NCBI RefSeq assembly: GCF_036250735.1
Contig: NZ_CP109431.1
Coordinates: 124,001-188,000 of the forward strand
Reading direction: 5' to 3'
Source: Streptosporangium sp. NBC_01495
GTDB taxonomy: Bacteria > Actinomycetota > Actinomycetes > Streptosporangiales > Streptosporangiaceae
Length of the DNA: 64,000 nt
Notes under the pieces: model-generated
The model's input: only the letters and a program-made list of their open reading frames with translations
Databases searched by the model: none
What the model was told of the DNA's origin: nothing
Made by a program: the position numbers and the translations under genes
Part shown: positions 49,185-57,810 of the stretch, piece after piece
Layout of the letters: each line of letters begins with the position of its first letter
Numbering within the stretch: position 1 is the first letter of the stretch

Positions 49185-49611
49185 GGGCGCTCCTGTAGTT
49201 CGAGCCCGCGGTGCTACCGGGGCGGCTGATGAGCGGATCAGTGAGGTTGTCTTCGCAGATGAGCGCCCGATATGGGCAAAATCGGCGCCTTGATCGCGGG
49301 TGCGCCGGGCCGGAGCGCTCTCGCGGGAGGAGAGATCCGGCTGGGGGAAGGCCCAGATGCGCAGCGAACGCGCGAGCTGAAAAGCAGAAGGGGCACCGAT
49401 GGTTCGTACGGGCGCGGAACGGCGATGCCCGGGCCTGGAAGCTCGCCGCAGGGGCAACGGTTGAGGGCGTCCCAGCGGCTGCCGTGAGTGATCAACGACA
49501 GACAGCTGCGGAGCCGGGCTCGAGAGCCCGGCTCCGTGTCATCCGATGAGTGACCGGACGAAAAGTCTCAGCGCACGGCAGGCGTGAGGTGACCGGTATC
49601 CCAGCTGATGA
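49185..49611. other. Intergenic interval, probable promoter region
   Basis: No supported gene in about 430 bases. It should contain the promoter of the DUF4192-sigma unit. A perfect hairpin at 49509-49536 terminates the upstream gene. Confidence 0.4.
49509..49536. terminator. Perfect hairpin, probable terminator
   Basis: Perfect 12-pair stem 49509-49520/49525-49536 with loop CGAG, about 75 nt after the stop at 49612 on the minus strand. Confidence 0.6.
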
Positions 49612-50271
49612 TCAAAAAGGCGCTTCGTCGTCGAACGATGCCGACTGCTGGGGCGGACACGAGGCGCAGCACCAGAAGGTGGGACTGTGCTGTTGACACA
49701 GCTGGCAACGCCATGCCCACTGCCCATCGTGTGAGGTGGCAATGAGAATAGGGCCGTCGCTGTAGCTGCGGACCTGAGCGAGCAGGCGCGTGTATGTGCC
49801 GAACCCGCGACATGCATGCGGCTGGTCCGCAGGGTCGTTGGTGGAGGCAGTCGCCCCTGCGGGAAACTCGATCTTCCAGTGGCCGCAGTGGTCCCACCAC
49901 AGTTCGGCGTTGTTGACTTTCGGCGCGACAGGGCTGCCGGCGGGGATCTGATGTGGCGAACTGGGATGGCAAGGCGCCACCCACTCAGCCTGAGCGATCA
50001 CTTCCTGCGCCAGCGGGCTCTGCCAGCTCAGCACCTGGGAGTCGGGGTAGACAGTGATGATCAGAGCGGTGTCGGAGACCGCGCGGGTGAAGTACACGTG
50101 GTGGCTGTTCAGGAGCGTGAGGATGACGCCCATGGTGTGGGAGGACACGGGGTGACCGTCGGTGGACGGGTCAGGAACGATGCCCGCGAAGTTCTTCAAG
50201 ATGCAGGACAACTCGGCAGTTCCCAGCAGAAATCCTTTGGGAACATTCGTGGAAGGAAGAGGAAGACGCAT
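49612..50271 (-). CDS. Hypothetical protein with C-terminal zinc-ribbon-like cluster
   Basis: A 219-residue protein. The N-terminal part is a beta-rich domain (FLLGTAELSCILKNFAGIVP). The C-terminal part carries CRGFGTYTRLLAQV and the cysteine cluster CQLCQQHSPTFWCCASC (about 192-208), a likely zinc ribbon. ATG 50271 has CGGAG five nt upstream. It lies just left of ssb but is separated from it by a strong terminator, so it has its own promoter. Confidence 0.6.
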   Translation of the reverse strand: MRLPLPSTNVPKGFLLGTAELSCILKNFAGIVPDPSTDGHPVSSHTMGVILTLLNSHHVYFTRAVSDTALIITVYPDSQVLSWQSPLAQEVIAQAEWVAPCHPSSPHQIPAGSPVAPKVNNAELWWDHCGHWKIEFPAGATASTNDPADQPHACRGFGTYTRLLAQVRSYSDGPILIATSHDGQWAWRCQLCQQHSPTFWCCASCPPQQSASFDDEAPF

Positions 50272-50313
50272 TGCAGCTCCGTTCACTCAACAGCGCAGGA
50301 CCGATACGTGAAA

Positions 50314-50349
50314 GCCCCGCCCCCGCGTGAGCCAACGCGGGGGCGGGGC
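50314..50349 (-). terminator. Terminator of the ssb gene
   Basis: Perfect 15-pair GC stem 50314-50328/50335-50349 starting 12 bases after the ssb stop on the minus strand and followed by TTTCAC. Confidence 0.8.
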
Positions 50350-50361
50350 CAGATCGAGCTG

Positions 50362-50907
50362 TTAGAACGGGTGACCGGGCGCGCCTGCGGGCACGGCGTC
50401 TCCCTCGGGCACGGAGCCCTCGTCGCCCTGGGACTCCCAGGGGTCCTGCGGCGGCGCCTGGTTCCCCGAAGCGGCCTGCGGCGGCACGGCCGGGCGGGTG
50501 CGGGAGGCGCCCTCCCACTCCGGGCCGCCGCGGCCAGCGCGGGAGTTCTTCGTCACCTCGGCGGTGGCGTGCTTCAGGGAGGGACCGACCTCGTCGACCT
50601 CGATCTCGTGGACGGTGCGCTTCTCGCCTTCCTTCGTCTCGTAAGACCTCTGGCGAAGCCGTCCCTGGACGATGACCCGCATGCCGCGCTTCAGGCTCTC
50701 GGCGACGTTCTCTGCCGCCTGCCGCCACACGTTGCAGGTCAGGAACAGGCCCTCGCCGTCCTTCCACTCATTGGTCGTCTTGTCGAGGAAGCGCGGGGTA
50801 GAGGCGACGCGGAACCGGGCCACCGCCTGCCCCGTGGGGGTGAAGCGCAGCTCCGGGTCGTCGACGAGGTTGCCGACGATGGTGATCGAGGTGTCTCCAG
50901 CGGCCAT
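50362..50907 (-). CDS. ssb: Single-stranded DNA-binding protein
   Basis: A 181-residue SSB. The OB-fold (1-115) has TSITIVGNLVDDPELRFTPT, VARFRVAS, FLTCNVWRQAAENVAESLKR and MRVIVQGRLRQRSYETKEGE, all standard. A Gly/Pro-rich linker follows; the tail ends in PGHPF rather than the canonical DDDIPF, with few acidic residues at the very end, so binding to partner proteins may differ from chromosomal SSB. It coats ssDNA in replication, repair or transfer. ATG 50907 has AAGGGTGAG upstream. The long palindrome family 2 copy 2 lies about 100 nt upstream. Confidence 0.9.
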   Translation of the reverse strand: MAAGDTSITIVGNLVDDPELRFTPTGQAVARFRVASTPRFLDKTTNEWKDGEGLFLTCNVWRQAAENVAESLKRGMRVIVQGRLRQRSYETKEGEKRTVHEIEVDEVGPSLKHATAEVTKNSRAGRGGPEWEGASRTRPAVPPQAASGNQAPPQDPWESQGDEGSVPEGDAVPAGAPGHPF

Positions 50908-51008
50908 GATGCTCACCCTTCGCGTACTCACTTCATCGGGGGGCGCCACCCGGGTGGTGGCGTGGGGTCCTTGCCCGAACGACGTCAGGGGGCCGTGCCG
51001 GGAAGTTT

Positions 51009-51132
51009 GGGCCGCAAGGCGACCGGCCGGTTTTCATGATGTTTTTCGCCCTTCGCCCCTTGTGGATTGGATATGCAGGCGAAGGGCGAAAAAGATCATG
51101 AAAAGCGGGGGTTTCCGGTCGCCTTGCGGCCC
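51009..51132. repeat. Long hairpin, family 2 copy 2
   Basis: Outer perfect stem 51009-51026/51115-51132 (18 pairs) and an inner stem about 51031-51056/51079-51104. Imperfect pairing continues outward, ending in a further stem of about 28 bases (about 50938-50966 against 51175-51199, sharing CGCCACCCGGGTGG). The whole element is about 260 bases. The apical TATGCAGGCGAAGGGCG and the GCGGGGGTTTCCGG block match copy 1 at 6126. It lies between the terminator at 51198 and ssb. Confidence 0.85.
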
Positions 51133-51197
51133 GATCCCGGTGCGGCACACTGAAAGGAGTCGGGAAGGGACCACGCCGCCACCCGGGTGGCGCCCCC

Positions 51198-51246
51198 CGC
51201 CACGTTCGCGGCCCCGGTCCGTAGGACCGGGGCCGCGAACGTGGCG
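51198..51246. terminator. Bidirectional-type perfect hairpin
   Basis: Perfect 23-pair stem around loop GTA, directly after the stop at 51255 on the minus strand. On the plus strand it is followed by TCTTTC. Confidence 0.8.
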
Positions 51247-51254
51247 TCTTTCAC

Positions 51255-53183
51255 TTACCGTCTTCTCGCTGGTCTTTTGGCCGGGGTGGAGCGGGTGGTG
51301 CGTCGCAGAGCGGGTTCGTTCGTGCTGGCCTGCTGCTTGGGTACGTCCGGTCCCTGCCCGGTGGTGGGGCGCAGCTTGGCCGCACTGGCCCGGTTCGGCG
51401 GCACCGGAGTGAGGCGCTCGGCGCGCTGCTGTTCACCTTCGCGAGGCGCCTGTCGGGCTTCGGGCTCCAGCCGGGGCCCGGCGCTCAGCCGCCGGTTGGT
51501 CCCGGTCAGATCCGCACCGTATTTCGCGGATTTACGCTCAGCGACGATCTTGGACACTTCAGGGTCGGGATGGCCTCGGACGGTGACGACGTGAATCGTG
51601 CCGCGCTCTTCGAGAACGCGTTCTCCGCTCCCTCGGGAAAACGTGGGGGCCTTCACCGGCCGGTAGATGATCTGCTGTGGCGGGATGACCGGCTGGTCTG
51701 CGGCATTGGCCGCGCCGCCGAGAACGCGAGCACGGTAGGGGCGCAGATCCACCCCTTGGGGGCCTTGCTGGGTGCCGCGGACGTCACCTGGCTGGGGGCC
51801 GTTCGCGGCGAGGTTTCGCAGTTCGCCGAAGACGGGCCCTTTGGCTTGGTTGACCAGGCCGCGCAGGTCCTCCTCGGCGCCGGGAGCGAAAACCAGGTCG
51901 TAGGCGCGGCCACGAGGCAGGTGGCCGGCCATGTGCGTGGTGAACTGCTCGGCGGCGGTGGCCGGAGAGACGGCTTTTTGCGGGACGGGTGTGGCCGCGA
52001 GGCCGTTGATCGCGGCAAAGTTCGCGCCTGCGGCGCCAACTTGGTGCGCGCCTTCGACCACGACCTCGCCTTGAGCATTCTTCGCCTGGGCCGAATACCT
52101 CAAAGGGGTGGAGCGGCCGGTGAGTTCCTGGTGTTTGGTCGTGCGCGCCTCAAGGGCGGCCAAGCGCTTCTCGACGTGGGTGTCGGCGGCCTTGATGTTG
52201 GCGACCTGCCCGCCGCCCTGCACGGCGATGACCTGCAGTGTCGGTTTGCCGCCAGGTCCGAACCCGCCGGTCAGGTAACGGCAGATGACCCGGCCTTGTG
52301 GTTCTATCCGAGCGCCGATCTGCTCGGTCACCCCGCCACGGGTGACCCCCAGCAGCTCGATGACCTTCCGCTGATCCATCTCTCGTTTCAACGGATTGGT
52401 CTCACGGTAGATCAGCTGGTGACCGCCTCCCACGGCACGGCTGCGCACCTCACCGGCTCTCCGGCCGAAGACGTCCAGCTTCTGATCCTGCTCCCCCGGC
52501 CCGTTTGTGGCGAGGTCGCGAATGGCGTCCATGGTGAAGGGCTTGTGCTCCTCGGGCAAGGCGCCCAGTTCGGGGGCCACTCCCAGCGCGGGGCGTACGA
52601 CATGGTCGAGACCCTCGGGCAGAGTGCGACGCAGCCCACGCGCCAAACTGTCCCGCTCTTGGACGATCTTGTCGTCGACGGTGGGGGTGAACGGCAGGGC
52701 CCGCCATCCCCCCGAGAGCTTTTCTGGGCGTTTGGGGGAGGTGCCGGGTTCTGGATGCTCTTCGGGATGAGTGAGCGGGATGCCGATGACGCCTGGGCGG
52801 GTGGCCGCGTGGTTGATCTGCTCCAGTGCCAGATGGCGGTCAGGGCCAGGCAGGGCGTTGAGGTCACCGACGACGCCTGGTTCCAGCAGCTGGCCGCGGC
52901 GGGCGAAATCCCTGCCGGACGGTCTCTGCTCGACGTCGCGAAGCGCACTTTCAGGTTGCCGCTCACGAGGAAGCTCGCCTCGTGCCCGCTGTTGATCGGC
53001 GGGAAGACCTGGGTGGAGGTTTTCAGCCTCATCAGCCAGGGCGCGTCGTTCGTCGTTGCTCTCTGCCCATGGGCTGAGGCCTCGACCGCCTTCCTGGGGC
53101 GGGGCACCTTGGGCCAGCTGCCGTGCTTCGTCGGTCAGCTCGGGCCGAGTCCAGGCGCGAAACCCCTCGTCGGCCTCAGCCAT
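51255..53183 (-). CDS. Multi-domain RelE/ParE-like protein
   Basis: A 642-residue protein with three segments resembling the RelE/ParE toxin fold. Segment 1 (about 94-165): LLEPGVVGDLNALPGPDRHL, then a helix and LSGGWRALPF. Segment 2 (about 164-262): AIRDLATNGP, RRAGEVRSRAVGGGHQLIYR. Segment 3 (about 427-540): YDLVFAPGAEEDLRGLVNQA, FGELRNLAANGP, YRARVLGG, QQIIYR, GTIHVVTVRGH. Each follows the family order of alpha1, alpha2, then strands ending in a Y-R or V-G-H motif. The C-terminal about 100 residues are basic and disordered. ATG 53183 overlaps the antitoxin-like gene by eight bases. A toxin of such length is unusual. Alternatively, these are degenerate repeats with a structural role. Confidence 0.55.
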   Translation of the reverse strand: MAEADEGFRAWTRPELTDEARQLAQGAPPQEGGRGLSPWAESNDERRALADEAENLHPGLPADQQRARGELPRERQPESALRDVEQRPSGRDFARRGQLLEPGVVGDLNALPGPDRHLALEQINHAATRPGVIGIPLTHPEEHPEPGTSPKRPEKLSGGWRALPFTPTVDDKIVQERDSLARGLRRTLPEGLDHVVRPALGVAPELGALPEEHKPFTMDAIRDLATNGPGEQDQKLDVFGRRAGEVRSRAVGGGHQLIYRETNPLKREMDQRKVIELLGVTRGGVTEQIGARIEPQGRVICRYLTGGFGPGGKPTLQVIAVQGGGQVANIKAADTHVEKRLAALEARTTKHQELTGRSTPLRYSAQAKNAQGEVVVEGAHQVGAAGANFAAINGLAATPVPQKAVSPATAAEQFTTHMAGHLPRGRAYDLVFAPGAEEDLRGLVNQAKGPVFGELRNLAANGPQPGDVRGTQQGPQGVDLRPYRARVLGGAANAADQPVIPPQQIIYRPVKAPTFSRGSGERVLEERGTIHVVTVRGHPDPEVSKIVAERKSAKYGADLTGTNRRLSAGPRLEPEARQAPREGEQQRAERLTPVPPNRASAAKLRPTTGQGPDVPKQQASTNEPALRRTTRSTPAKRPARRR

Positions 53184-53457
53184 CGCTGACTCTGAGTGTG
53201 CCGTCCGAAGCGATGACCAGGCCGAGAGAGGAAGCCAGTTGCTCCTCTGACAGGGGCCTTGCGTCGCTGACGTCATCGAGGGCTTGTCTCAGAATCTCCA
53301 TGTGCTCCATGGAGATCACCACTGCTTGCGCACCTTGATCACCGGTGATGACGACAGGTTGGGCGAACACGCCGTCGGCGGCGATCACCGCCACTACCTT
53401 GCTGAGATCACCAGATGTGGAAAAGGCGTCACTCTCTTCTGACGGAAAAGGGATCAT
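53176..53457 (-). CDS. Phd/YefM-like antitoxin
   Basis: A 93-residue protein. VAVIAADGVFAQPVVITGDQ followed by GAQAVVISMEHMEILRQALD matches the Phd/YefM antitoxin pattern: a dimerising beta-hairpin with the vVItxxGxxxAVvispexyexL sequence and a C-terminal tail (DARPLSEEQLASSLGL) that could neutralise a toxin. Such antitoxins also repress their own promoter; the AT-richer 140-base gap upstream (53458-53596) is the likely operator and promoter. The gene overlaps the downstream multi-domain gene by eight bases, which is typical for antitoxin-toxin pairs. Confidence 0.7.
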   Translation of the reverse strand: MIPFPSEESDAFSTSGDLSKVVAVIAADGVFAQPVVITGDQGAQAVVISMEHMEILRQALDDVSDARPLSEEQLASSLGLVIASDGTLRVSDG

Positions 53458-53596
53458 GTCCCCTTTATAGCGGCATGACAGTTATATTGGACAGACTTAA
53501 CTATGAGATGTCAGGTAGCTCGTGATGATCCTTCTCAGCGATACGGAGTCTCGCTGGCGTTGGTCCTTTCCAGGATGAGGAGAGGTGAGGTACGGG

Positions 53597-54916
53597 TCAG
53601 TCGCGCCACAGACAGAAGGCGGCGATCGCGACGAGTACCCCGGCCACGAGCGGAAGCGGAGCCGCGACCGAGATGGCGAAGAACAGCGCGAGCATGGCGA
53701 GTCCAACGATGGTGCGCGTCCGCGCGACCACTGAAAGGGAGGGTTCGCCGCTTTTCGGGCAGGCCTGGGCGGTGATGGCGGCTGTTGCCGGGTGAGCTGT
53801 CAGCGACGGTCGTGTCGTGGGAACGTCGAGGATGTGCGCGAGCCTGTCGCTGGCCGGCCCGATGAGATCGTCTTCGGGCTCGGCCTCGTCGATCTGACCG
53901 GCCAGGACGAGCTCGGCGTTGTAGGCATCGGCGCAGATGCGGGCGGCGTCGATGACGGTGTAGGTGCCCTGTTCGACGTCGCGCTCGAGCAGACCGGTGC
54001 TGGTCTTGTTGATCAGCCGCCTCAGTAACCAGGTGCGGGTCTGGCCGGTGATGTCGAGAACGTCGACGAGCGCGGCCGGAGGGAATGGGCTGCCGTCGGC
54101 GAAGAAGCCGAGAGCGTGATCGAGCACCGCGTCTGCCTCGTCGGGGCCGAGGGTGTAAGCGTGACCGCTGTAGGTAGGCACCAGTGCGGCGGGTTTGGTG
54201 CTCTTCGGGTTGTCTTCTCCTTCAGCCCGTGTAGCGGGCCGTGCCATCGACGACACGGGAGTGGGGGTGTTCTCGATGGTCGGCGAAGGCTTCAGCACGA
54301 GGTTTTTGAGCGCGTCGGGGGCGATCACCTGGTAGCCGGTGCTGCTGTTGTAGGCCAGCAGGCCGATGGCCACTCGCTCGGCGAGGTGGGCCAGCAGCCA
54401 AATCCATGATTGGCCGGTGAACGTCAACAGTCCCTTCAGATCATCGGGCCAGAAGGGGTGTCCATCGGCCCACAGGGCGAGCGTCAGGTTCAGCGCCTCC
54501 TCGTCCGACATTCCTGCGGGCAGTTGCCCGGTGGCTACATCGGCCTGCGAGATGGTCGTGGTGTGAGAGCGCAGGGCGGCAGAGTCGATGACCTGCCAGA
54601 TGCCGTTGGCACCGACAGCCAGCAGGCCCGAGGTCACCCGCTCGTTCAGGGCGTAGACCAGCCAGTGCGTGTCACAACCGCTGATGGCCAGTACGTGGTC
54701 CAAGTCGTGGATGCGGAAAGGGAATCCGTCGCCGTAGGCGGCCAAGGTCAGGTCGAGTATGAGAGCGGCTTCGGTATCGGTGGCGGTGAATCGGCCGGCG
54801 GTGTCGGTGTGGCTGCGATCGGTGTGTGAGATGGCAGGAGGGGAGTCCACCGTGCTGGGTTCCTTCGGTTCGGGGAGCGGTTGTTCTGGAGGGGCGGCCG
54901 ACCGGCACCCAGTCAC
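53597..54916 (-). CDS. Membrane-anchored protein with three winged-helix-like repeats
   Basis: A 439-residue protein with three homologous units of about 65 residues (48-111, 137-200, 258-323). Each has an acidic helix (TEAALILDL, EEALNLTLAL, DEADAVLDHAL), ADGxPF or YGDGFPF, a second helix ending ITG, FTG or ISG, the helix WLLxxLxxR and a hydrophobic strand (GLLAVG, GLLAYN, GLLERD) with QVID or TVID. The pattern fits a winged helix-turn-helix, as in FtsK gamma domains. Two membrane segments end the protein (about 401-436). GTG 54916 overlaps the FtsK stop (GTGA), so it is made together with the translocase. A role as DNA-site reader for the translocase is inference. Confidence 0.65.
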   Translation of the reverse strand: MTGCRSAAPPEQPLPEPKEPSTVDSPPAISHTDRSHTDTAGRFTATDTEAALILDLTLAAYGDGFPFRIHDLDHVLAISGCDTHWLVYALNERVTSGLLAVGANGIWQVIDSAALRSHTTTISQADVATGQLPAGMSDEEALNLTLALWADGHPFWPDDLKGLLTFTGQSWIWLLAHLAERVAIGLLAYNSSTGYQVIAPDALKNLVLKPSPTIENTPTPVSSMARPATRAEGEDNPKSTKPAALVPTYSGHAYTLGPDEADAVLDHALGFFADGSPFPPAALVDVLDITGQTRTWLLRRLINKTSTGLLERDVEQGTYTVIDAARICADAYNAELVLAGQIDEAEPEDDLIGPASDRLAHILDVPTTRPSLTAHPATAAITAQACPKSGEPSLSVVARTRTIVGLAMLALFFAISVAAPLPLVAGVLVAIAAFCLWRD

Positions 54917-57525
54917 ATGCCCGCGATCTCCGCGGGCGGCGAAGGGTCACAAGGCGGGTGGCGCAGGTCGCTCAGCAGTTTCTCCAGTTGGTCAGGCGCG
55001 ATACGGACCTCGTGGGCTTGACCGTCGTTGGCGGGGCCGAGTACGCCGCGTTCCTGCAGCAGGTCCATCAGCCTGGCCGCAGTGGCGAAGCCGACGCGGA
55101 GTTTGCGCTGCAGCATGGGGGCCGAAACGAACTGAGCGGTGACGATGAGCTCGGCAGCCGCGAGCAGCAGCTGCAGGTCGTCGCCGGGCAATGGAGCGGA
55201 TGCGGCGGGAACATCTGCCGAAACGTGTGCCGTCGCGGTGGAAGCCGGGGCGGGGGCCTCGATGCATGCTTGCTGGCGGCACCAGTGCGCGCCGATCTTG
55301 CCGATCTCCTCTTCGGAGACGAAGGCGTTCTGCAGCCGCATGGGCTTGCTGGCGCCCATCGGCAGGAAGAGCGCATCGCCCTGCCCGATGAGCTTCTCGG
55401 CGCCCGGCTGGTCCAGGATGACCCGGGAGTCGGCGAGTGAGGAGGTGGCGAAGGCGAGCCGGGAGGGCACGTTGGCCTTGATCAGGCCGGTGACCACGTC
55501 CACGCTGGGACGCTGGGTGGCGATGACCAGGTGGATGCCGGCGGCGCGGGCGAGCTGGGTGATGCGGACGATGGAGTCCTCGACCTCGCGGGGGGCGACC
55601 ATCATCAGGTCGGCGAGCTCGTCGACGATGACGACCAGGTAGGGGTAGGGGGTCACGACGCGGTCGCTGCCGGCGGGCGCGACGACCTTGCCCGCGCGGA
55701 CGGCGGCGTTGAAGTCGTCGATGTGGCGAAACCCGTAGGCGGCCAGATCGTCGTAGCGGCGGTCCATCTCCCCCACCACCCACTCCAGCGCATCGGCGGC
55801 CTGCGTGGCGTTGGTGATGATCGGGGTGATCAGGTGCGGGATGCCCTCGTAGATGCTGAGCTCGACCCGCTTGGGGTCAATGAGGACCAGGCGGACCTGC
55901 TCGGGGGTGGCGCGCATCAGGATCGAGGTGATCAGCCCGTTGACGCACACCGACTTCCCGGCGCCGGTGGCGCCGGCGATGAGCAGGTGCGGCATCTTGG
56001 CCAGGTTGGCGAGGATCACCCGGCCTTCGACGTCCTTGCCCAGGCCGACGATCAGCGGATGCGCGTCGTTTTGCGCTGCGGCTGAGCGCAGGATGTCGCC
56101 CAGGGAGACGAGGTCCTTGTCGGTGTTGGGGATCTCGACTCCGATCGCGGACTTGCCCGGGATTGGCGACAAGATCCGCACGTCGGGGGACTTGACGGTG
56201 TAGGCGATGGTCTTGGCCAAGCTGGTGACCTTCTCCACCTTCGTCGCCGGGCCCAGCTTGATCTCATAGCGGGTGATGGTCGGCCCCCGGGTGAAGCCCG
56301 TCACGGTCGCGTTGACGCCGAACTCCTCCAGTACGCCGGTCAGGTCAGCGACGACGGCCTGGTTGGCGGCGGTTTCTGAGCGGATGGCCGAGCCTGGGCG
56401 CAGCAGCGACAGGGAGGGCAGCACCGTCGACGTCGTCCCTCCGGACCTGGCATCGGTTCGGAAACCGGCACCTGGGACAGGAGGGGAAAAGGAATCGGCG
56501 CGGTAGAAGGCTGCGGGTTCCTCGCTCAGCGGTGGGCTGTTGTGGGGGGCGGGGTCTGGTTCAAGGTCGAGGTCGAGGTCGAGGTCGAGGTCGACCGGTC
56601 GTACCGCCGGCGTGGCTGGGACGGTCGAGTCGGTCGGGACGCTGAGGTTTTGCTCCTCGTCCGGGCGAATCTCGCTCGGGGTTTCGGGCGCTTCGGAGAC
56701 GATGGGGGGGTCTTGGTCGGATTCGGTGAGCGGGGCGGTGTCCTGTTCAGGTGCGGACTGCGCGGTGCTCTCCCCGTGGGGGGCGGTACGGGTGAGGCGT
56801 CGGTGCAGGTGGCGTAGCCGGTGCGGCAGCTGGCGCGGGGAGGTCGCGGTGATGGCCAGCAGAGCGGCGGCTGCCACCCCCAGCAGCACCGGCACACTCA
56901 GCGCGGTGGGCAGCGGCGTCAGCGGGGCGGCGGCGATGGATCCGGTCAGACCACCGGCGCCGGCCAGGTGCGGCGCGGGAGGGGATCCGTGCGCCAGGTG
57001 CACGATGCCGGTGACGGCGGCGGTCAGGGTGGCCCATCCGCCCAGTAGCCAGCCCAGCGCGGTGGCGCTCGCTGGACCGCGCAGCAACTGCCAGGCCACG
57101 ACCGCGGTCATGACCGGTGCCGCTGCGCTCACCGCGCCGAGGATGGCCACGACGATGTCTTGCACCAGGGACAGCAGCGGCCAGGTCAGTGGTGTCCACA
57201 GCGCGAAGATCAGCAACGGGGTGAGCAGTGCGGTCAGTAGTCCAGCGTTGTCGCAGCCGTGGTCGGGCTCGGGCCGGACGGTACCGATGGTGCGGATCCG
57301 GCGCCCGGCTTTCAGCGCCGCCCCCTGGTAGATGTTTTTCAGCGCGGTCGCGGCCCGTGCCCCCCAGGAGGGAGGGATCGGTCGGCGGGCAGTTGCGACC
57401 GGGCGGCCACCGCGACGGCCGGGGTGACCGGTTGAGGAGGCGGGCGGATTCGTGCGGTGCGCGGGCGCCGCACGGCGGGGGGTGGTTGAGCGGTTGCCGG
57501 ATCCGCGAGGAGGCTTAGCGGTCAT
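54913..57525 (-). CDS. FtsK/SpoIIIE-type DNA translocase
   Basis: An 870-residue protein with a basic N-terminus, four transmembrane segments (about 95-240), a disordered acidic linker containing a GAGGTC microsatellite-encoded DL repeat (about 56565-56594), and the AAA motor: GATGAGKSVCVNG (Walker A near 515), LVVIVDELADLM (Walker B), RPSVDVVTGLIKANVP and LGQGDALF-type elements. The C-terminal about 70 residues (TAQFVSAPMLQRKLRVGFAT) form the gamma winged-helix that reads 8-bp DNA repeats in FtsK, SpoIIIE and TraB. It pumps double-stranded DNA across a membrane, either for conjugation or partition. ATG 57525 has GGAG seven nt upstream. The repeat array at 57536-57771 lies directly upstream. 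Confidence 0.9.
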   Translation of the reverse strand: MTAKPPRGSGNRSTTPRRAAPAHRTNPPASSTGHPGRRGGRPVATARRPIPPSWGARAATALKNIYQGAALKAGRRIRTIGTVRPEPDHGCDNAGLLTALLTPLLIFALWTPLTWPLLSLVQDIVVAILGAVSAAAPVMTAVVAWQLLRGPASATALGWLLGGWATLTAAVTGIVHLAHGSPPAPHLAGAGGLTGSIAAAPLTPLPTALSVPVLLGVAAAALLAITATSPRQLPHRLRHLHRRLTRTAPHGESTAQSAPEQDTAPLTESDQDPPIVSEAPETPSEIRPDEEQNLSVPTDSTVPATPAVRPVDLDLDLDLDLEPDPAPHNSPPLSEEPAAFYRADSFSPPVPGAGFRTDARSGGTTSTVLPSLSLLRPGSAIRSETAANQAVVADLTGVLEEFGVNATVTGFTRGPTITRYEIKLGPATKVEKVTSLAKTIAYTVKSPDVRILSPIPGKSAIGVEIPNTDKDLVSLGDILRSAAAQNDAHPLIVGLGKDVEGRVILANLAKMPHLLIAGATGAGKSVCVNGLITSILMRATPEQVRLVLIDPKRVELSIYEGIPHLITPIITNATQAADALEWVVGEMDRRYDDLAAYGFRHIDDFNAAVRAGKVVAPAGSDRVVTPYPYLVVIVDELADLMMVAPREVEDSIVRITQLARAAGIHLVIATQRPSVDVVTGLIKANVPSRLAFATSSLADSRVILDQPGAEKLIGQGDALFLPMGASKPMRLQNAFVSEEEIGKIGAHWCRQQACIEAPAPASTATAHVSADVPAASAPLPGDDLQLLLAAAELIVTAQFVSAPMLQRKLRVGFATAARLMDLLQERGVLGPANDGQAHEVRIAPDQLEKLLSDLRHPPCDPSPPAEIAGM

Positions 57526-57535
57526 GATCATTCTC

Positions 57536-57771
57536 CGGAACGTCGGGGGAAGAGGAGAGGGCAGCCAGGGCGGAACCAGCGACGCTGGAAGGCGGAACTC
57601 AAGGGCGGAAGGTGCGGCGGAACTGACGGCTTCGCGGGGCGGAACTGAGTGGAATCAGGGAGCGGAACTGACGGCTCCGCGAGGCGGAACTAGGGGTGGA
57701 CCTGAGCGGAACCGCGGGACGGAACTGACGGCGCGACGGGGCGGAACCAAACGGAATCGCAGGGCGGAACT
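57536..57771 (+). repeat. 22-bp-period GCGGAAC array, candidate TraB/FtsK recognition or origin site
   Basis: The core CGGAAC, mostly as GCGGAACT or GCGGAACC, starts at 57536, 57571, 57593, 57618, 57640, 57663, 57685, 57707, 57720, 57742 and 57765. Most steps are 22 or 23 bases, two helical turns, so the copies lie on one DNA face. Degenerate half-copies at 57606 and 57752 fill gaps. Between cores the sequence is poorly conserved, as in iterons. It occupies the gap between the DUF2637 gene and the translocase gene. Streptomyces clt sites are clusters of 8-bp repeats bound by TraB; replication-origin iterons or a centromere are alternatives. Confidence 0.75.
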
Positions 57772-57810
57772 GAACGCACGAGACGATGGGACTGGCGCCT
57801 AGGTAGCGGC

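Noticed and set aside
57452..57802. Plus-strand frame with repeated AELTA and RGGT
   Set aside because: It is translation of the 22-bp array itself; the repeats are DNA iterons, not a protein.
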